Assembly: GCF_900102945.1 (NCBI RefSeq)
Contig: NZ_FNGI01000002.1
Coordinates: 215,383 to 279,382, forward strand
Direction of reading: 5' to 3'
Length of the DNA stretch: 64,000 nucleotides
DNA from: Modicisalibacter muralis
GTDB taxonomy: Bacteria > Pseudomonadota > Gammaproteobacteria > Pseudomonadales > Halomonadaceae
Part shown: positions 44,063-52,781 of the stretch, in pieces
Position numbering within the stretch: position 1 is the first letter of the stretch
How the letters are laid out: the number at the start of each line of letters is the position of its first letter
Translations under genes and position numbers: made by a program
Notes under the pieces: generated by a model
The model's database searches: none
Seen by the model: the letters and a program-made list of their open reading frames with translations, nothing else
What the model was told of the DNA's origin: nothing

Positions 44063-45307
44063 TCACGCCGCGGGTTCGTCCGCGACCCGATCCCGACGGA
44101 TGAATTCGAAGTCCTTGAACTCGACGATCATCGACAGCCCCGCCCCCAGCACCAGCGCCCAGAAGGAGGAACCGATGCCGAGGATCTGGATGCCGGAGAC
44201 CGCAATCAGGAAGGAGAACATCGCGCCCACCTCATGCTTGCCGGAGAAGGTCATGCTCATCGCCGAACTGATCACGCGCAGCAGCGCCAGGCCGGCGATG
44301 ATGGCGATGAAGTAACTGGGCATGGCCTCGATCAGGCTGAACACGAAGCCATAGAAGGGCGCCGCCACGATGAAGATGATGCCGACGATGACGGCGGCCA
44401 CCCAGCGCTTGTCGTGGCTGCCGGCCTCCGGCCCGGAACAGATGCCGGTCATCGGCGCGGCGATGCAGGTGCTGTGCAAGTTGAAGAAGGCCGAGATCAT
44501 GGTGCCGATGCCCCCCACGGCGGTGATGGCATTGGCCGGCGCCTCCTTGTAGCCCATGCCCTTGACCAGGCCCACACCGGCCGGCGTTTCCATGCCCACC
44601 AGGATCAGCGCCAGCGGCAGCCCGTAGGCCAGGAAAGCCTCCAAGGTGAACGTGGGCATGACGAACTCGGGGAATTGGATCGAGAACGTCACACCGGAGA
44701 AGTCGGCACCGGAAAAGCCCATGTAGGCGACCCCGACCAGCAGCGCGACGACCAGCGGCGGCACCCGGCGCAAGAAGCGTGAGGCCATGAAGAAGGCCAG
44801 GATCATCACCACCGCCGGCAGCATGGCGCTCTGCAGCGGCATCACCATGTTGGTGCCGAACTTGAGCAGAATGCCCGCGATCATGCCCATGACGATGGGC
44901 ATCGGAATCAGCCGCATGACGATGCTCATCATCCCGGCCAGGCCGACGACCAGCGAGATGGCGCCGGCGATCAGCGTCGCGCCCAGCGCTTCATTGAGAC
45001 CCACGATGGGAATGATCGCCGCGAACAGCAAGGCGCCGGGAATCGAGTTGGCCATCGGCAGGGGCAGCCGGTAGTAGGCCGGCATGAACAGCCCGAACAG
45101 GCCGTTGATCATCAGATAGCTGATGACCCAGAGCAGGGTGAACTCCTTGGGCAACCCGGCGGCGACGCCGGCGCTGATATGGATGATACCGGCGCTGAGG
45201 CCGAAGATGCCGGCCACGAGCCCTGCGCTGAAATTGTCGGCATTGAGGTCTCTGAGGAAGTCGGCGGGCGCATGCCTCAGGCTGACGCCCTTCTCGATGT
45301 GTTTCAT
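44063..45307 (-). CDS. Second BenE-family permease
   Basis: This 414-residue inner-membrane transporter starts at ATG 45307 after GGAG; the upstream TTG is less likely. It has about 12 spans. BenE-type segments include MANSIPGALLFAAIIPIVGLNEALGATL, IPMPIVMGMIAGILLKFG, GIGTMISAFFNLHSTCIAAPMTGICSGPEAG and GKHEVGAMFSFLIAVSG, quoted in parts. It is a full paralogue of the downstream benE, but with clearly different sequence. It closes the benABCD transcript. It may import a different aromatic acid or the same one with different affinity. Confidence 0.82.
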   Translation of the reverse strand: MKHIEKGVSLRHAPADFLRDLNADNFSAGLVAGIFGLSAGIIHISAGVAAGLPKEFTLLWVISYLMINGLFGLFMPAYYRLPLPMANSIPGALLFAAIIPIVGLNEALGATLIAGAISLVVGLAGMMSIVMRLIPMPIVMGMIAGILLKFGTNMVMPLQSAMLPAVVMILAFFMASRFLRRVPPLVVALLVGVAYMGFSGADFSGVTFSIQFPEFVMPTFTLEAFLAYGLPLALILVGMETPAGVGLVKGMGYKEAPANAITAVGGIGTMISAFFNLHSTCIAAPMTGICSGPEAGSHDKRWVAAVIVGIIFIVAAPFYGFVFSLIEAMPSYFIAIIAGLALLRVISSAMSMTFSGKHEVGAMFSFLIAVSGIQILGIGSSFWALVLGAGLSMIVEFKDFEFIRRDRVADEPAA

Positions 45308-45410
45308 GCTGTGCTCCAACGTTGTTTTTGGAAATCAGGAGTCCATGCCACTGCCGATGGGCAGCGGCGGTTGACGTCGTTCAATTGGCTGCTTCGGTCG
45401 GCGCCGACGA

Positions 45411-46196
45411 CTACCCCGTGTCGCCGCCGGCCACCGGCACCACGCTGCCGGTGATGTAAGCGGCATCGTCGGATGCCAGGAACAGGATCGGCCCGGCCTG
45501 CTCGTCCAGGGTGCCGTAGCGCCCCATGAAGCAGCTGGCCTTGGTCTGGTCGATATGCGCCTGGAACCAGGCCCGCTCCTGTTCGCTGCGCGCCTCCGGG
45601 GTGCCGCGCGAAATCCGCCGTGGCGGCGCCTCGGTCCCGCCCGGCGCGGTGGCGACGACGCGGATCCCGGCATCCGCGTACTCGAAGGCCAGCGAGGCGG
45701 TCATGGCGTTGATCCCGCCCTTGGCCGCCGAGTACGGGATGCGGTGGATGCCGCGCGTGGCGGCCGACGACACGTTAACGATGACACCGCCGCCCTGCTC
45801 GACCATGGACGGCAGCGCCGCGCGGCAGCACCACAGCGTCGGCATCAATGAGCGGGTGATCTCCGCCGCGATCTCGGCCTCGCTGAACTCGACGAACGGC
45901 TTGAAGTTGATGGCGCCGCCGACGTTGTTGATCAGCACGTCGATACGCCCGAAGCGCTCGCGGGCCTGGCGCAGGGCGCCCTCGGCGCCTTCCCAGGTCT
46001 CGAGATCGGCCTGCAGGGCCACGGCCTCATGGCCCTGCTCGTTTAGCGCGGCGGCGACCTCGTGCACGACATCGGCGCGGTCGACCAGCGCCAGGCGCGC
46101 GCCCTCGGCGGCGGCGCGCTCGGCGACCCGCCGCCCGATGCCCTGGGCGGCGCCGGTGACGACCATCACCTTCTCTGTGAAGCGGGGCGTGCTCAT
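45411..46196 (-). CDS. benD: Benzoate cis-diol dehydrogenase (short-chain dehydrogenase)
   Basis: BenD oxidises the benzoate cis-dihydrodiol to catechol, with CO2 release, using NAD+. The 261-residue protein has the SDR features TGAAQGIG (14-21), NNVGG (90-94), S143/S144, and catalytic Y155-x3-K159. ATG 46196 follows the end of benC and overlaps its stop (46193) by four bases; the longer frame within benC is not used. The stop is about 100 bases before the BenE-like gene. The fit with benABC order makes the assignment firm. Confidence 0.92.
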   Translation of the reverse strand: MSTPRFTEKVMVVTGAAQGIGRRVAERAAAEGARLALVDRADVVHEVAAALNEQGHEAVALQADLETWEGAEGALRQARERFGRIDVLINNVGGAINFKPFVEFSEAEIAAEITRSLMPTLWCCRAALPSMVEQGGGVIVNVSSAATRGIHRIPYSAAKGGINAMTASLAFEYADAGIRVVATAPGGTEAPPRRISRGTPEARSEQERAWFQAHIDQTKASCFMGRYGTLDEQAGPILFLASDDAAYITGSVVPVAGGDTG

Positions 46197-47224
46197 GCGA
46201 CCTCCGCTTCGCTGGGCGTCAGGCTCGGGGCGAACTTCTCGTAATGGAAGCTGGCCGGGTCGATACCCTGATCGCGGAAGTGCTTGAGCACGGCGTCGAC
46301 CATCGGCGGCGGCCCGCACAGGTAGACGTCGACGTCGCCGTCGTTGAGCATCTCCGCCGCCATGTGATGGGTGACGTAGCCCTTGCGCGGATGCTCGCTC
46401 GCCTCGTCGGCCACCACGGTGGTGTAGCTGAAGTTGGGCAGTGTCTCGGCGTAGACGTCGAGCTCGTCCCGCTTGACCAAATGATCGTCACGGGTGACGC
46501 CGTAGATCATGTGGATCGGCTGAGCGCAGCCCTTCTCCGCGAGCTGCTTGAGCATGGCGAGAAACGGCGCCAGCCCGGTGCCGCCGGCCAGCATCAGCAG
46601 CGGACGCTTGACCTCGCGCAGGTAGAAGCTGCCCAGCGGGCCGGTCATGGTCAGTTCATCGTTGGGCTGGGCGGTGCCGGTCAGGTAGCCGCTCATCAGG
46701 CCTTCGGGCACGTTGCGGATCAAAAAGGAGGCACGCTTGTCGCCGGGACGCGAGCTGAAGGAGTACGAGCGCGTCTCGTCGCTACCCGGCACCTGGATGT
46801 TGATGTACTGGCCGGGCAGGAAGGCCAGCTCGGTATCATCCAGGTCAATGGCCAACTCGATGCTGTCGTCGGAGAGCGGCTCGACCATGGCGACCCTGCC
46901 CTTGATCTCGCCGACCTGGGTCTTGCACAGCGTCGAGGCCACGGGTACCTGGATCACGCAGTCGGACGACGGCACCATCTGGCAGGTCAGCACCTTGCCT
47001 TCGGATTCCTCCTCCTCGGACAGCGCCTCCTCCAGGTAGTCGTCGCCCATGTCGAAAGCGCCCTGCTCGCACTGGCCCTTGCAGGTGCCGCAGACCCCGT
47101 CGGAACAGTCCATCGGCAGATTGACCTTCTGGCGGTAGGCGGCGTCGAGCACCGTCTCGCCGGCCTTGCAGCCGATAAAGCGGGTGACGCCATCCTCGAA
47201 ATTGAGTGCGATGGTGTAGCTCAT
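46193..47224 (-). CDS. benC: Benzoate 1,2-dioxygenase reductase
   Basis: BenC passes electrons from NADH to the BenAB oxygenase. The 343-residue protein has an N-terminal plant-type ferredoxin with C40, C45, C48 and C81, then a FAD-binding region (RSYSFSSRPGD) and an NAD-binding region (LMLAGGTGLAPFLAML, YLCGPPPMVD). ATG 47224 is preceded by GGAGAA; a slightly longer in-frame start is less likely. It follows benB with a short gap and overlaps benD. All cofactor residues are present. Confidence 0.94.
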   Translation of the reverse strand: MSYTIALNFEDGVTRFIGCKAGETVLDAAYRQKVNLPMDCSDGVCGTCKGQCEQGAFDMGDDYLEEALSEEEESEGKVLTCQMVPSSDCVIQVPVASTLCKTQVGEIKGRVAMVEPLSDDSIELAIDLDDTELAFLPGQYINIQVPGSDETRSYSFSSRPGDKRASFLIRNVPEGLMSGYLTGTAQPNDELTMTGPLGSFYLREVKRPLLMLAGGTGLAPFLAMLKQLAEKGCAQPIHMIYGVTRDDHLVKRDELDVYAETLPNFSYTTVVADEASEHPRKGYVTHHMAAEMLNDGDVDVYLCGPPPMVDAVLKHFRDQGIDPASFHYEKFAPSLTPSEAEVA

Positions 47225-47245
47225 GGTCGTTCTCCTCCCCACCCG

Positions 47246-47737
47246 TCACACGTGATAGACGTCGATGACCTGGTGGATATAGTCGTTGTTCAGCACCACC
47301 TTCTTGTCGGTGATCAGCGGCGCTTCGCCGGACACGTCCAGGGTGTAGAAGGACGTGCCGAAATAGGCGTTGGTCTGCTGGTAACGATGGCTCAGGGTGT
47401 GCCAGTTGAAGCGCAGCTCGACCTTGTCGCCGTCCTGGCTCAGCACTTCCAGGTTGGAGACCTGGTGCGTGGTGCGCGGCTCGGGAATGCTGGTCGCCCC
47501 GGAGCGTTCGGTCTTGATGCGGTAGACGCGGTCCTCGAGGCCCTCGCGATTGGGGTAATAGATCAGCGAGATCTCCGACTGCGGGTCCTCGGTCAGACGA
47601 TCGTCGTCGTCCCACGCCGGCATCCAAAACACCGCGCCCTTGCTGTAGCACTCGAGCCACTCGTCCCACTCGCGGTCGTCGAGCAGGCGCGCCTCGCGAT
47701 AGACGAACGCCTGAATATCCAGAAAGTTCATGCTCAT
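47246..47737 (-). CDS. benB: Benzoate 1,2-dioxygenase small subunit
   Basis: This is the beta subunit of the ring-hydroxylating oxygenase, 163 residues, with a cystatin-like fold. Characteristic segments are [37 protein letters not shown] and [12 protein letters not shown]. It has structural rather than catalytic function. Its ATG overlaps the benA stop by four bases (ATGA), so translation is coupled with benA. The length is normal. Confidence 0.93.
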   Translation of the reverse strand: MSMNFLDIQAFVYREARLLDDREWDEWLECYSKGAVFWMPAWDDDDRLTEDPQSEISLIYYPNREGLEDRVYRIKTERSGATSIPEPRTTHQVSNLEVLSQDGDKVELRFNWHTLSHRYQQTNAYFGTSFYTLDVSGEAPLITDKKVVLNNDYIHQVIDVYHV

Positions 47738-49119
47738 GCGGAAGCCTCCTCGTCAGCGGATGCCATGGCGATAAACTGACTGCGTTCCTTGTCGATGGCG
47801 CGCAGCATCTCCGCGACCCAGTGCTTGTGGTGCATCACGTAGAGGCCCTCGTCCTCGGGCGAGGCACCGCTCAGCAGCGGCTTCATGTCGATGGCCTTGG
47901 CATTGTCGTCGGCGCCCTCGATCCACTGCTTGGCGCCGCGCGAAAGATCGTTCCACTCGGCGTCGAGGCCGGCATAGCCGTTCTGGCAGGCGCGGAACTC
48001 CTCCAGGTCGTCCGGCGTGCCCATGCCGCTGACGTTGAAGAAGTCCTCGTACTGGCGGATGCGCAGCGCACGGCTCTCGACCGACTCGCCCTTGGGCGCG
48101 AAGCAGTAGATGGTGACCTCGCTCTTGTCCACGGCGATCGGGCGGATCACGCGGAACTGGGTCGAGAACTGATCCATCAGGTAGGCGTTGGGATACAGGC
48201 ACAGATTGCGCGTCTGGTTGACGATGGAGTCGGCACGCGCCTCGCCGAACTCGGCCTCGAGCGCGTCCTTCTGGCCGTAGACCGGACGCACCTCGGGGTT
48301 GAGCAGCCGCGTCCACAGCATCATGTGGCCGTTCTCATACGAGTAGAAACCGCCCAGGCTCTTCGACCAGCCGTTGGCGTCGACCGCCTTGGTGCCGCCG
48401 GCGTCGTAGTTGCGGCGATCCATGGTCGAGGCATAGTTCCAGTGCACGGTGCTGACGTGGTAGCCGTCGGCGCCGTTCTCGGCCCCCAGCTTCCAGTTGC
48501 CATTAAAGGTGTACGACGAGGTGCCGCGCAGGATCTCGAGGCCCTCCGGCGCCTGGTCGACGATGTTGTCGATGACCTTGGTGGTCTCGCCGAGGTGCTC
48601 CGCGAGCGGCTTGACATCCGAGCTAAGGCTGCCGAACAGGAAGCCGCGATAGCTCTCGAAGCGCGCGAGTTGCTTGAGGTCGTGGGAGCCGTCCTGCTTG
48701 AAGCCTTCCGGATAGGCGCCGGTCTTCTCGTTCTTGGCCTTGAGCAGCTTGCCGTCGTTCTTGAACGACCAGCCGTGGAACGGGCAGGTAAAGGTGCCCT
48801 TGTTGCCGCGCTTCTTGCGGCACAGGGTCGCGCCACGATGCGCACAGGCGTTGATCAGCGCGTGCAGCTCGCCCTGCTTGTCGCGGGTAATGATCACCGG
48901 CTGGCGGCCCAGGGTCACGGTCATGTAGTCGCCCGGCTCGGCGATCTGGCTCTCGTGGGCCAGGAATAGCCAGTTGCCTTCGAAGACATGCTTCATCTCC
49001 AGCTCGAAGAAGGCCGGGTCGGTGAACATGCTGCGGTGGCAGCGGAAGACGCCGTTCTCGGCATCGTCGACGACGGCGCCGCGAACGCGCTCTTCGAGAC
49101 GATCAAGCTGAGTGGTCAT
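47734..49119 (-). CDS. benA: Benzoate 1,2-dioxygenase large subunit
   Basis: This is the catalytic alpha subunit of 461 residues. It forms benzoate cis-dihydrodiol from benzoate and O2. The Rieske cluster ligands are C92, H94, C112 and H115 (CAHRGATLC and [10 protein letters not shown]). The mononuclear iron site is carried by [31 protein letters not shown] is typical of BenA/XylX rather than of anthranilate dioxygenase, but the two families are close. It follows catA by about 60 bases and is probably in one transcript with catBCA. Confidence 0.94.
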   Translation of the reverse strand: MTTQLDRLEERVRGAVVDDAENGVFRCHRSMFTDPAFFELEMKHVFEGNWLFLAHESQIAEPGDYMTVTLGRQPVIITRDKQGELHALINACAHRGATLCRKKRGNKGTFTCPFHGWSFKNDGKLLKAKNEKTGAYPEGFKQDGSHDLKQLARFESYRGFLFGSLSSDVKPLAEHLGETTKVIDNIVDQAPEGLEILRGTSSYTFNGNWKLGAENGADGYHVSTVHWNYASTMDRRNYDAGGTKAVDANGWSKSLGGFYSYENGHMMLWTRLLNPEVRPVYGQKDALEAEFGEARADSIVNQTRNLCLYPNAYLMDQFSTQFRVIRPIAVDKSEVTIYCFAPKGESVESRALRIRQYEDFFNVSGMGTPDDLEEFRACQNGYAGLDAEWNDLSRGAKQWIEGADDNAKAIDMKPLLSGASPEDEGLYVMHHKHWVAEMLRAIDKERSQFIAMASADEEASA

Positions 49120-49177
49120 GGTCGACTCCTTGGCGCCGCTCGCTGCGACGCTCGGTTCGTTGGACGTTGTTCGGGAC

Positions 49178-50113
49178 TCAGGCGCTCTCGAGGGCTCGCG
49201 GGCGGGCGTGACGGCTCTGCAGCTCGCGGCGTTCGGTCGGTGCCAGCTCGACGTCGAACTCCACCTCGGTATAGGGCCCTTTCAGGCCGCGCTTCTCGGC
49301 CTCGGCGGCGTCCTCGATGCGCCTGGCCTCGACCACCAGTTCCTCGCGGGTGGCGAAGGCGAAGTCGTCATAGGTGTACTCGTCGCCGGCCAGGTTGATC
49401 TGGGTGGTCAGGTGACGATGCCCCGGCGCCGAGACGAAGAAGTGGATGTGCGCCGGGCGCTGGCCGTGGCGACCGAGCAGATCCAGCACCTGCTGGGTCG
49501 GGCTGCCCGGCGGCACGCCGTAGCCGGAAGGAATGATGCTGCGCGCGCGATAGCGGCCTTCGGCGTCGGTGCGGATGCCGCGACGCAGGTTGTAGTCGGA
49601 CTGCGAAGGATCGAAGAAGGAGTAGTTGCCCTTGGAGTCGGCATGCCAGATTTCGACCAGGGCGCCGGCGATCGGCTGGCCGTCGGTGTCGCGCACCTGG
49701 CCGGTCAGCCACATCGCCTCGGCCGCCGCGTCGCTGCCGTCGTCCATGCGCGCCTCGCCCTCGCTGACCGGGGCGCCGGCCACGTACAGCGGACCCTCGA
49801 TGGTGCGCGGCGTGCCGCCGGTCAGGCCGACCTGTGCGTCGGCGGCGTCCATGCGCATGTCGAGGTAGTGATCGAAGCCCAGCCCCGGCGCCAGCAGGCC
49901 CGCCTGCTTCTCGCCGCCGAGCTCGTTGAGCAGATTGACGGCCGACCAGAACTCCTCGGGAGTGACGTCGAAGTCGTCGACCAGCCGATAGATGTCGGAC
50001 AGCAGGCGGTGCAGGATCTGCTTGCCGCGCTCGCTGCCGCCGTCCTGGTCGAAGCCGCTGACGGCCTTGAGGAAGTCCTGGACTTCGGGGGTGTCGAAAA
50101 TCTTCACGCTCAT
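49178..50113 (-). CDS. catA: Catechol 1,2-dioxygenase
   Basis: This intradiol ring-cleaving enzyme converts catechol to cis,cis-muconate with non-heme Fe(III). The 311-residue protein starts at ATG 50113 after GAGGAG. The N-terminal helical dimerisation part is followed by the catalytic beta domain. The iron ligands are expected within [15 protein letters not shown] (Tyr) and [13 protein letters not shown] (two His). [30 protein letters not shown] (quoted to position) is the conserved core. It sits between catC and benA, so the operon connects both pathway steps. Confidence 0.94.
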   Translation of the reverse strand: MSVKIFDTPEVQDFLKAVSGFDQDGGSERGKQILHRLLSDIYRLVDDFDVTPEEFWSAVNLLNELGGEKQAGLLAPGLGFDHYLDMRMDAADAQVGLTGGTPRTIEGPLYVAGAPVSEGEARMDDGSDAAAEAMWLTGQVRDTDGQPIAGALVEIWHADSKGNYSFFDPSQSDYNLRRGIRTDAEGRYRARSIIPSGYGVPPGSPTQQVLDLLGRHGQRPAHIHFFVSAPGHRHLTTQINLAGDEYTYDDFAFATREELVVEARRIEDAAEAEKRGLKGPYTEVEFDVELAPTERRELQSRHARPRALESA

Positions 50114-50171
50114 GGTCAACTCCTCGCGTTTATGCTTGTACTGATTAGCCGGTTGTACTGATGACGCCGCT

Positions 50172-50462
50172 TCAGCGGTCGTCGTCGCGGATTGATGACG
50201 GGTGGCGACACAGCGGCTTGACGCTGATCTCCATGTAGGGGAACAGCGGCAGGCCGCTGACGATCTTCTGGAGCTCGGCGTTGTCCTCCACGTCGAAGAT
50301 GCTGACGTTGGCGTAGCTGCCGGCGACCCGCCACAGATGGCGCCACTTGCCCTGATCCTGCAGTTTTTGCGAATAGGCCTTCTCGGTCGCCTTGATCTTG
50401 GCGGCCTGCTCGGCCGGCATGTCAGGCGGTAGCTTGACGGTCATCTCCACTTGAAAAAGCAT
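50172..50462 (-). CDS. catC: Muconolactone delta-isomerase
   Basis: CatC isomerises muconolactone to beta-ketoadipate enol-lactone. The 96-residue protein is of normal length and forms decamers in known relatives. Signatures: MLFQVEMTVKLPPDMP, WRHLWRVAGSYANVSIFDV and LPLFPYMEISVKPLCRHPSSI. It follows catB and precedes catA in a catB-catC-catA order. No odd feature was seen. Confidence 0.95.
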   Translation of the reverse strand: MLFQVEMTVKLPPDMPAEQAAKIKATEKAYSQKLQDQGKWRHLWRVAGSYANVSIFDVEDNAELQKIVSGLPLFPYMEISVKPLCRHPSSIRDDDR

Positions 50463-50536
50463 GTGCTGTCCTCCGGTCTTCGCTTGTCGTTGTGTCTGGC
50501 TGGGTCATCGGTTCTTGCCGGCTAGTCCTTACGGGC

Positions 50537-51658
50537 CTAGTCCTGGCGCGAATAGTGAGCCAGCTTGTCTTCATCCAGGGTGACGCCAAGCCCCGGCCCC
50601 TGGGGCAGGTCGACGCCGAAATCGTGGAAATGCAGCGGCTCGGCGACGATGTCGTCCTTGAGCAGCAGCGGGCCGAACATCTCGGTGCCCCAGGCCATCT
50701 CGGGCAGCGTCGCCCAGGCGTGCAGCGCCGCTGCGGTACCTAGCGTGCCCTCCAGCATGGTGCCGCCGTACAGGCCGATACCCGCGGCCTTGGCCACGCT
50801 GGCCAGTTCCAGCACGCCGAGCGGGCCGCCGGCCTTGGCGATCTTCAGTGCGAAGGCGTCGCTGAAGCCGGCGGCGGCCAGGGTGAAGCCATCGGTGGCG
50901 TCGTGGACCGCCTCGTCGGCCAGCATCGGCACGATGAAGCGCTCCGCCAGGCGCGTCAGGCCGGCGTACTCGCGCGCCGGGATCGGCTGTTCGATCAGCT
51001 CGATGCCGGCGGACTCCAGGGCGGCGATACCGCGCGCGGCGGTGGCTTCGTCCCAGGCCTGGTTGACATCGACGCGCACGCTGGCGCGATCGCCCAGCGC
51101 CCGCTTGATGGCGCTGACGTGGCGCACGTCGTCGTCCACGGCGTTAGCGCCGATCTTGAGCTTGAAGTCGCAGTGGCGGCGGTCATTGAGGCGCTGGAAG
51201 GCCTCGTCGATGTCCTTTTGGGTATCGCCGCTGGCCAGCGTCCACAACACCGGCAGATGGTCGTGACGCGCGCCGCCCAGCAACTCGGCCACTGACAGTC
51301 CCAGGCGCTTGCCCTGGGCGTCGAGCAGTGCGGTCTCGAGCCCCGATTTGGCGAAGCTGTTGCCGCGCACATGGCGATCCATGCGCGCGCGCAGGGCGTT
51401 GAGATTGCTCGACGGCTGGCCGATCAGCAGCGGCGCGAGGTAACGATCGATGGTCAGCTTGATGCCCTCGGGGCTTTCGGGGCCGTAGCTCAACCCGCCG
51501 ATGGTGGTCGCCTCGCCCAGCCCCTCGATGCCGTCGGAGTGGCGCATGCGCACGATCACCAGCGTCTGGCAGGCCATGGTGGTCATCGACAGCTTGTGCG
51601 GGCGGATGGTCGGCAAATCGACCAACAGCGTCTCGATGGTTTCGATCTCAGGGGACAT
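50537..51658 (-). CDS. catB: Muconate cycloisomerase
   Basis: CatB converts cis,cis-muconate to muconolactone with Mn2+. The 373-residue enolase-superfamily protein has the base K-x-K within CDFKLKIGAN, and metal ligands in VRVDVNQAWDE, ELIEQP and LADEAV. These fit the MLE subgroup. It is the first gene of the catB-catC-catA-benABCD transcript, divergent from catR. The catB promoter lies in the ~100-bp gap shared with catR. The stop is about 75 bases before catC. Confidence 0.94.
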   Translation of the reverse strand: MSPEIETIETLLVDLPTIRPHKLSMTTMACQTLVIVRMRHSDGIEGLGEATTIGGLSYGPESPEGIKLTIDRYLAPLLIGQPSSNLNALRARMDRHVRGNSFAKSGLETALLDAQGKRLGLSVAELLGGARHDHLPVLWTLASGDTQKDIDEAFQRLNDRRHCDFKLKIGANAVDDDVRHVSAIKRALGDRASVRVDVNQAWDEATAARGIAALESAGIELIEQPIPAREYAGLTRLAERFIVPMLADEAVHDATDGFTLAAAGFSDAFALKIAKAGGPLGVLELASVAKAAGIGLYGGTMLEGTLGTAAALHAWATLPEMAWGTEMFGPLLLKDDIVAEPLHFHDFGVDLPQGPGLGVTLDEDKLAHYSRQD

Positions 51659-51744
51659 GAAGGCTCCGAATCACGGCAATCTGGTGTTGATGTCACTTTG
51701 ATTGCAGTCGAGGAAGGGAACCAATATCGTTTGGGTGCCCTTCC

Positions 51745-51759
51745 ATACCTTGGAGGTAT
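51745..51759. promoter_or_regulatory. BenM/CatM-type binding site over the catR ribosome-binding site
   Basis: ATACCTTGGAGGTAT is an exact ATAC-N7-GTAT, the consensus reported for Acinetobacter BenM/CatM. Its middle holds the GGAGG ribosome-binding site and it ends one base before the catR ATG. Confidence 0.65.
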
Positions 51760-51760
51760 C

Positions 51761-52663
51761 ATGGAGCTACGCCATCTGCGCTACTTCTGCGTCGTCGCGG
51801 AGGAGCTCAACCTGACCCGCGCGGCCGAGCGTCTGCACATGGCGCAGCCGCCTTTGACGCGTCAGATCAAGCAGTTGGAAGCGGAACTGGGGACCCAGCT
51901 GTTCCGCCGCAGTTCACGCGGACTGACCCTCACGCCGACCGGCCAGTTCTTTCATGAGCATGCCCTACAAGTATTGGAGAAGGTCGACACCACGGTGGCC
52001 GCCACCCGACGCATGGCGCGCAGCAAGCGCGAGCTGTTCGGCATCGGCTTCGTGCCATCGCTGTTCTACGGGCAGCTTCCGCTGCTGGTACGCGGGTTGC
52101 GACAAAAGGATAACGTCGAGTTGACGCTGGTCGAGCTGACCACGGTGCAGCAGATCCAGGCGCTCAAGGCCGGGCGCATCGATATCGGCTTCGGTCGGCT
52201 GTTGATCGACGACCCGGAGGTCGAGCAGGAGGTGCTGTTCGAGGAGCCAATGGTCGCGGCATTGCCCGTCGGGCATCCCTTGGAGGGTAGCCAGCCGAGC
52301 ATGGCCGAACTGGCCGAGTATCCGTTGATCCTGTTCCCGGCGACGCCGCGCCCTAGCCTGGCCGACATCGTGCTGGGCATGTTCCGCCGCCGCGGGCTCA
52401 AGGTGCACATCGCCCAGGAAGCCAATGAGATGCAAACCGCGCTGGGCCTGGTCGCCTCGGACTTGGGCATCACCCTGGTGCCCGAGCAAGTGCGGCGCTT
52501 GCAGCGCGATGGGATCAGCTACGTGTATCTGGCGGAGAAACACATCACTACGCCGATCATCTGCAGCCGGCGCAGGGGTGAGGCGGTGTCGGACACCATG
52601 CGGGCGGCCAACGAGATCCTCGCGGTGCTGGTCGAGAACCGTCGCAGTGGGAAATACCCATAA
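51761..52663 (+). CDS. catR: LysR-type regulator of aromatic catabolism (CatR/BenM type)
   Basis: This 300-residue LysR protein has an N-terminal HTH (MELRHLRYFCVVAEEL...AAERLHMAQPPLTRQIKQLE). The effector domain has ligand-domain features close to BenM/CatM, where muconate or benzoate is the effector. ATG 51761 is chosen because GGAGG stands just before it; the much longer frame through catB is a shadow. It is divergent from catB. It probably activates catBCA-benABCD when muconate accumulates and represses itself through the ATAC-N7-GTAT site. Confidence 0.9.
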   Translation: MELRHLRYFCVVAEELNLTRAAERLHMAQPPLTRQIKQLEAELGTQLFRRSSRGLTLTPTGQFFHEHALQVLEKVDTTVAATRRMARSKRELFGIGFVPSLFYGQLPLLVRGLRQKDNVELTLVELTTVQQIQALKAGRIDIGFGRLLIDDPEVEQEVLFEEPMVAALPVGHPLEGSQPSMAELAEYPLILFPATPRPSLADIVLGMFRRRGLKVHIAQEANEMQTALGLVASDLGITLVPEQVRRLQRDGISYVYLAEKHITTPIICSRRRGEAVSDTMRAANEILAVLVENRRSGKYP

Positions 52664-52724
52664 AGTATTGCTTGATTAGTACTCATGGTTCCAGGCACGT
52701 GCATGCGCCAGCGTAAAACGCAGA

Positions 52725-52750
52725 AAACCGGCCCCGTCGGGGACCGATTT
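52725..52750 (-). terminator. Terminator-like hairpin after the chemoreceptor gene
   Basis: On the minus strand a GGTCCCC/GGGGCC stem with a short loop is followed by a run of T residues (GGTTTTC). Confidence 0.5.
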
Positions 52751-52781
52751 CATCGGAGACGCGGTGACGACTGGGCAGGGC

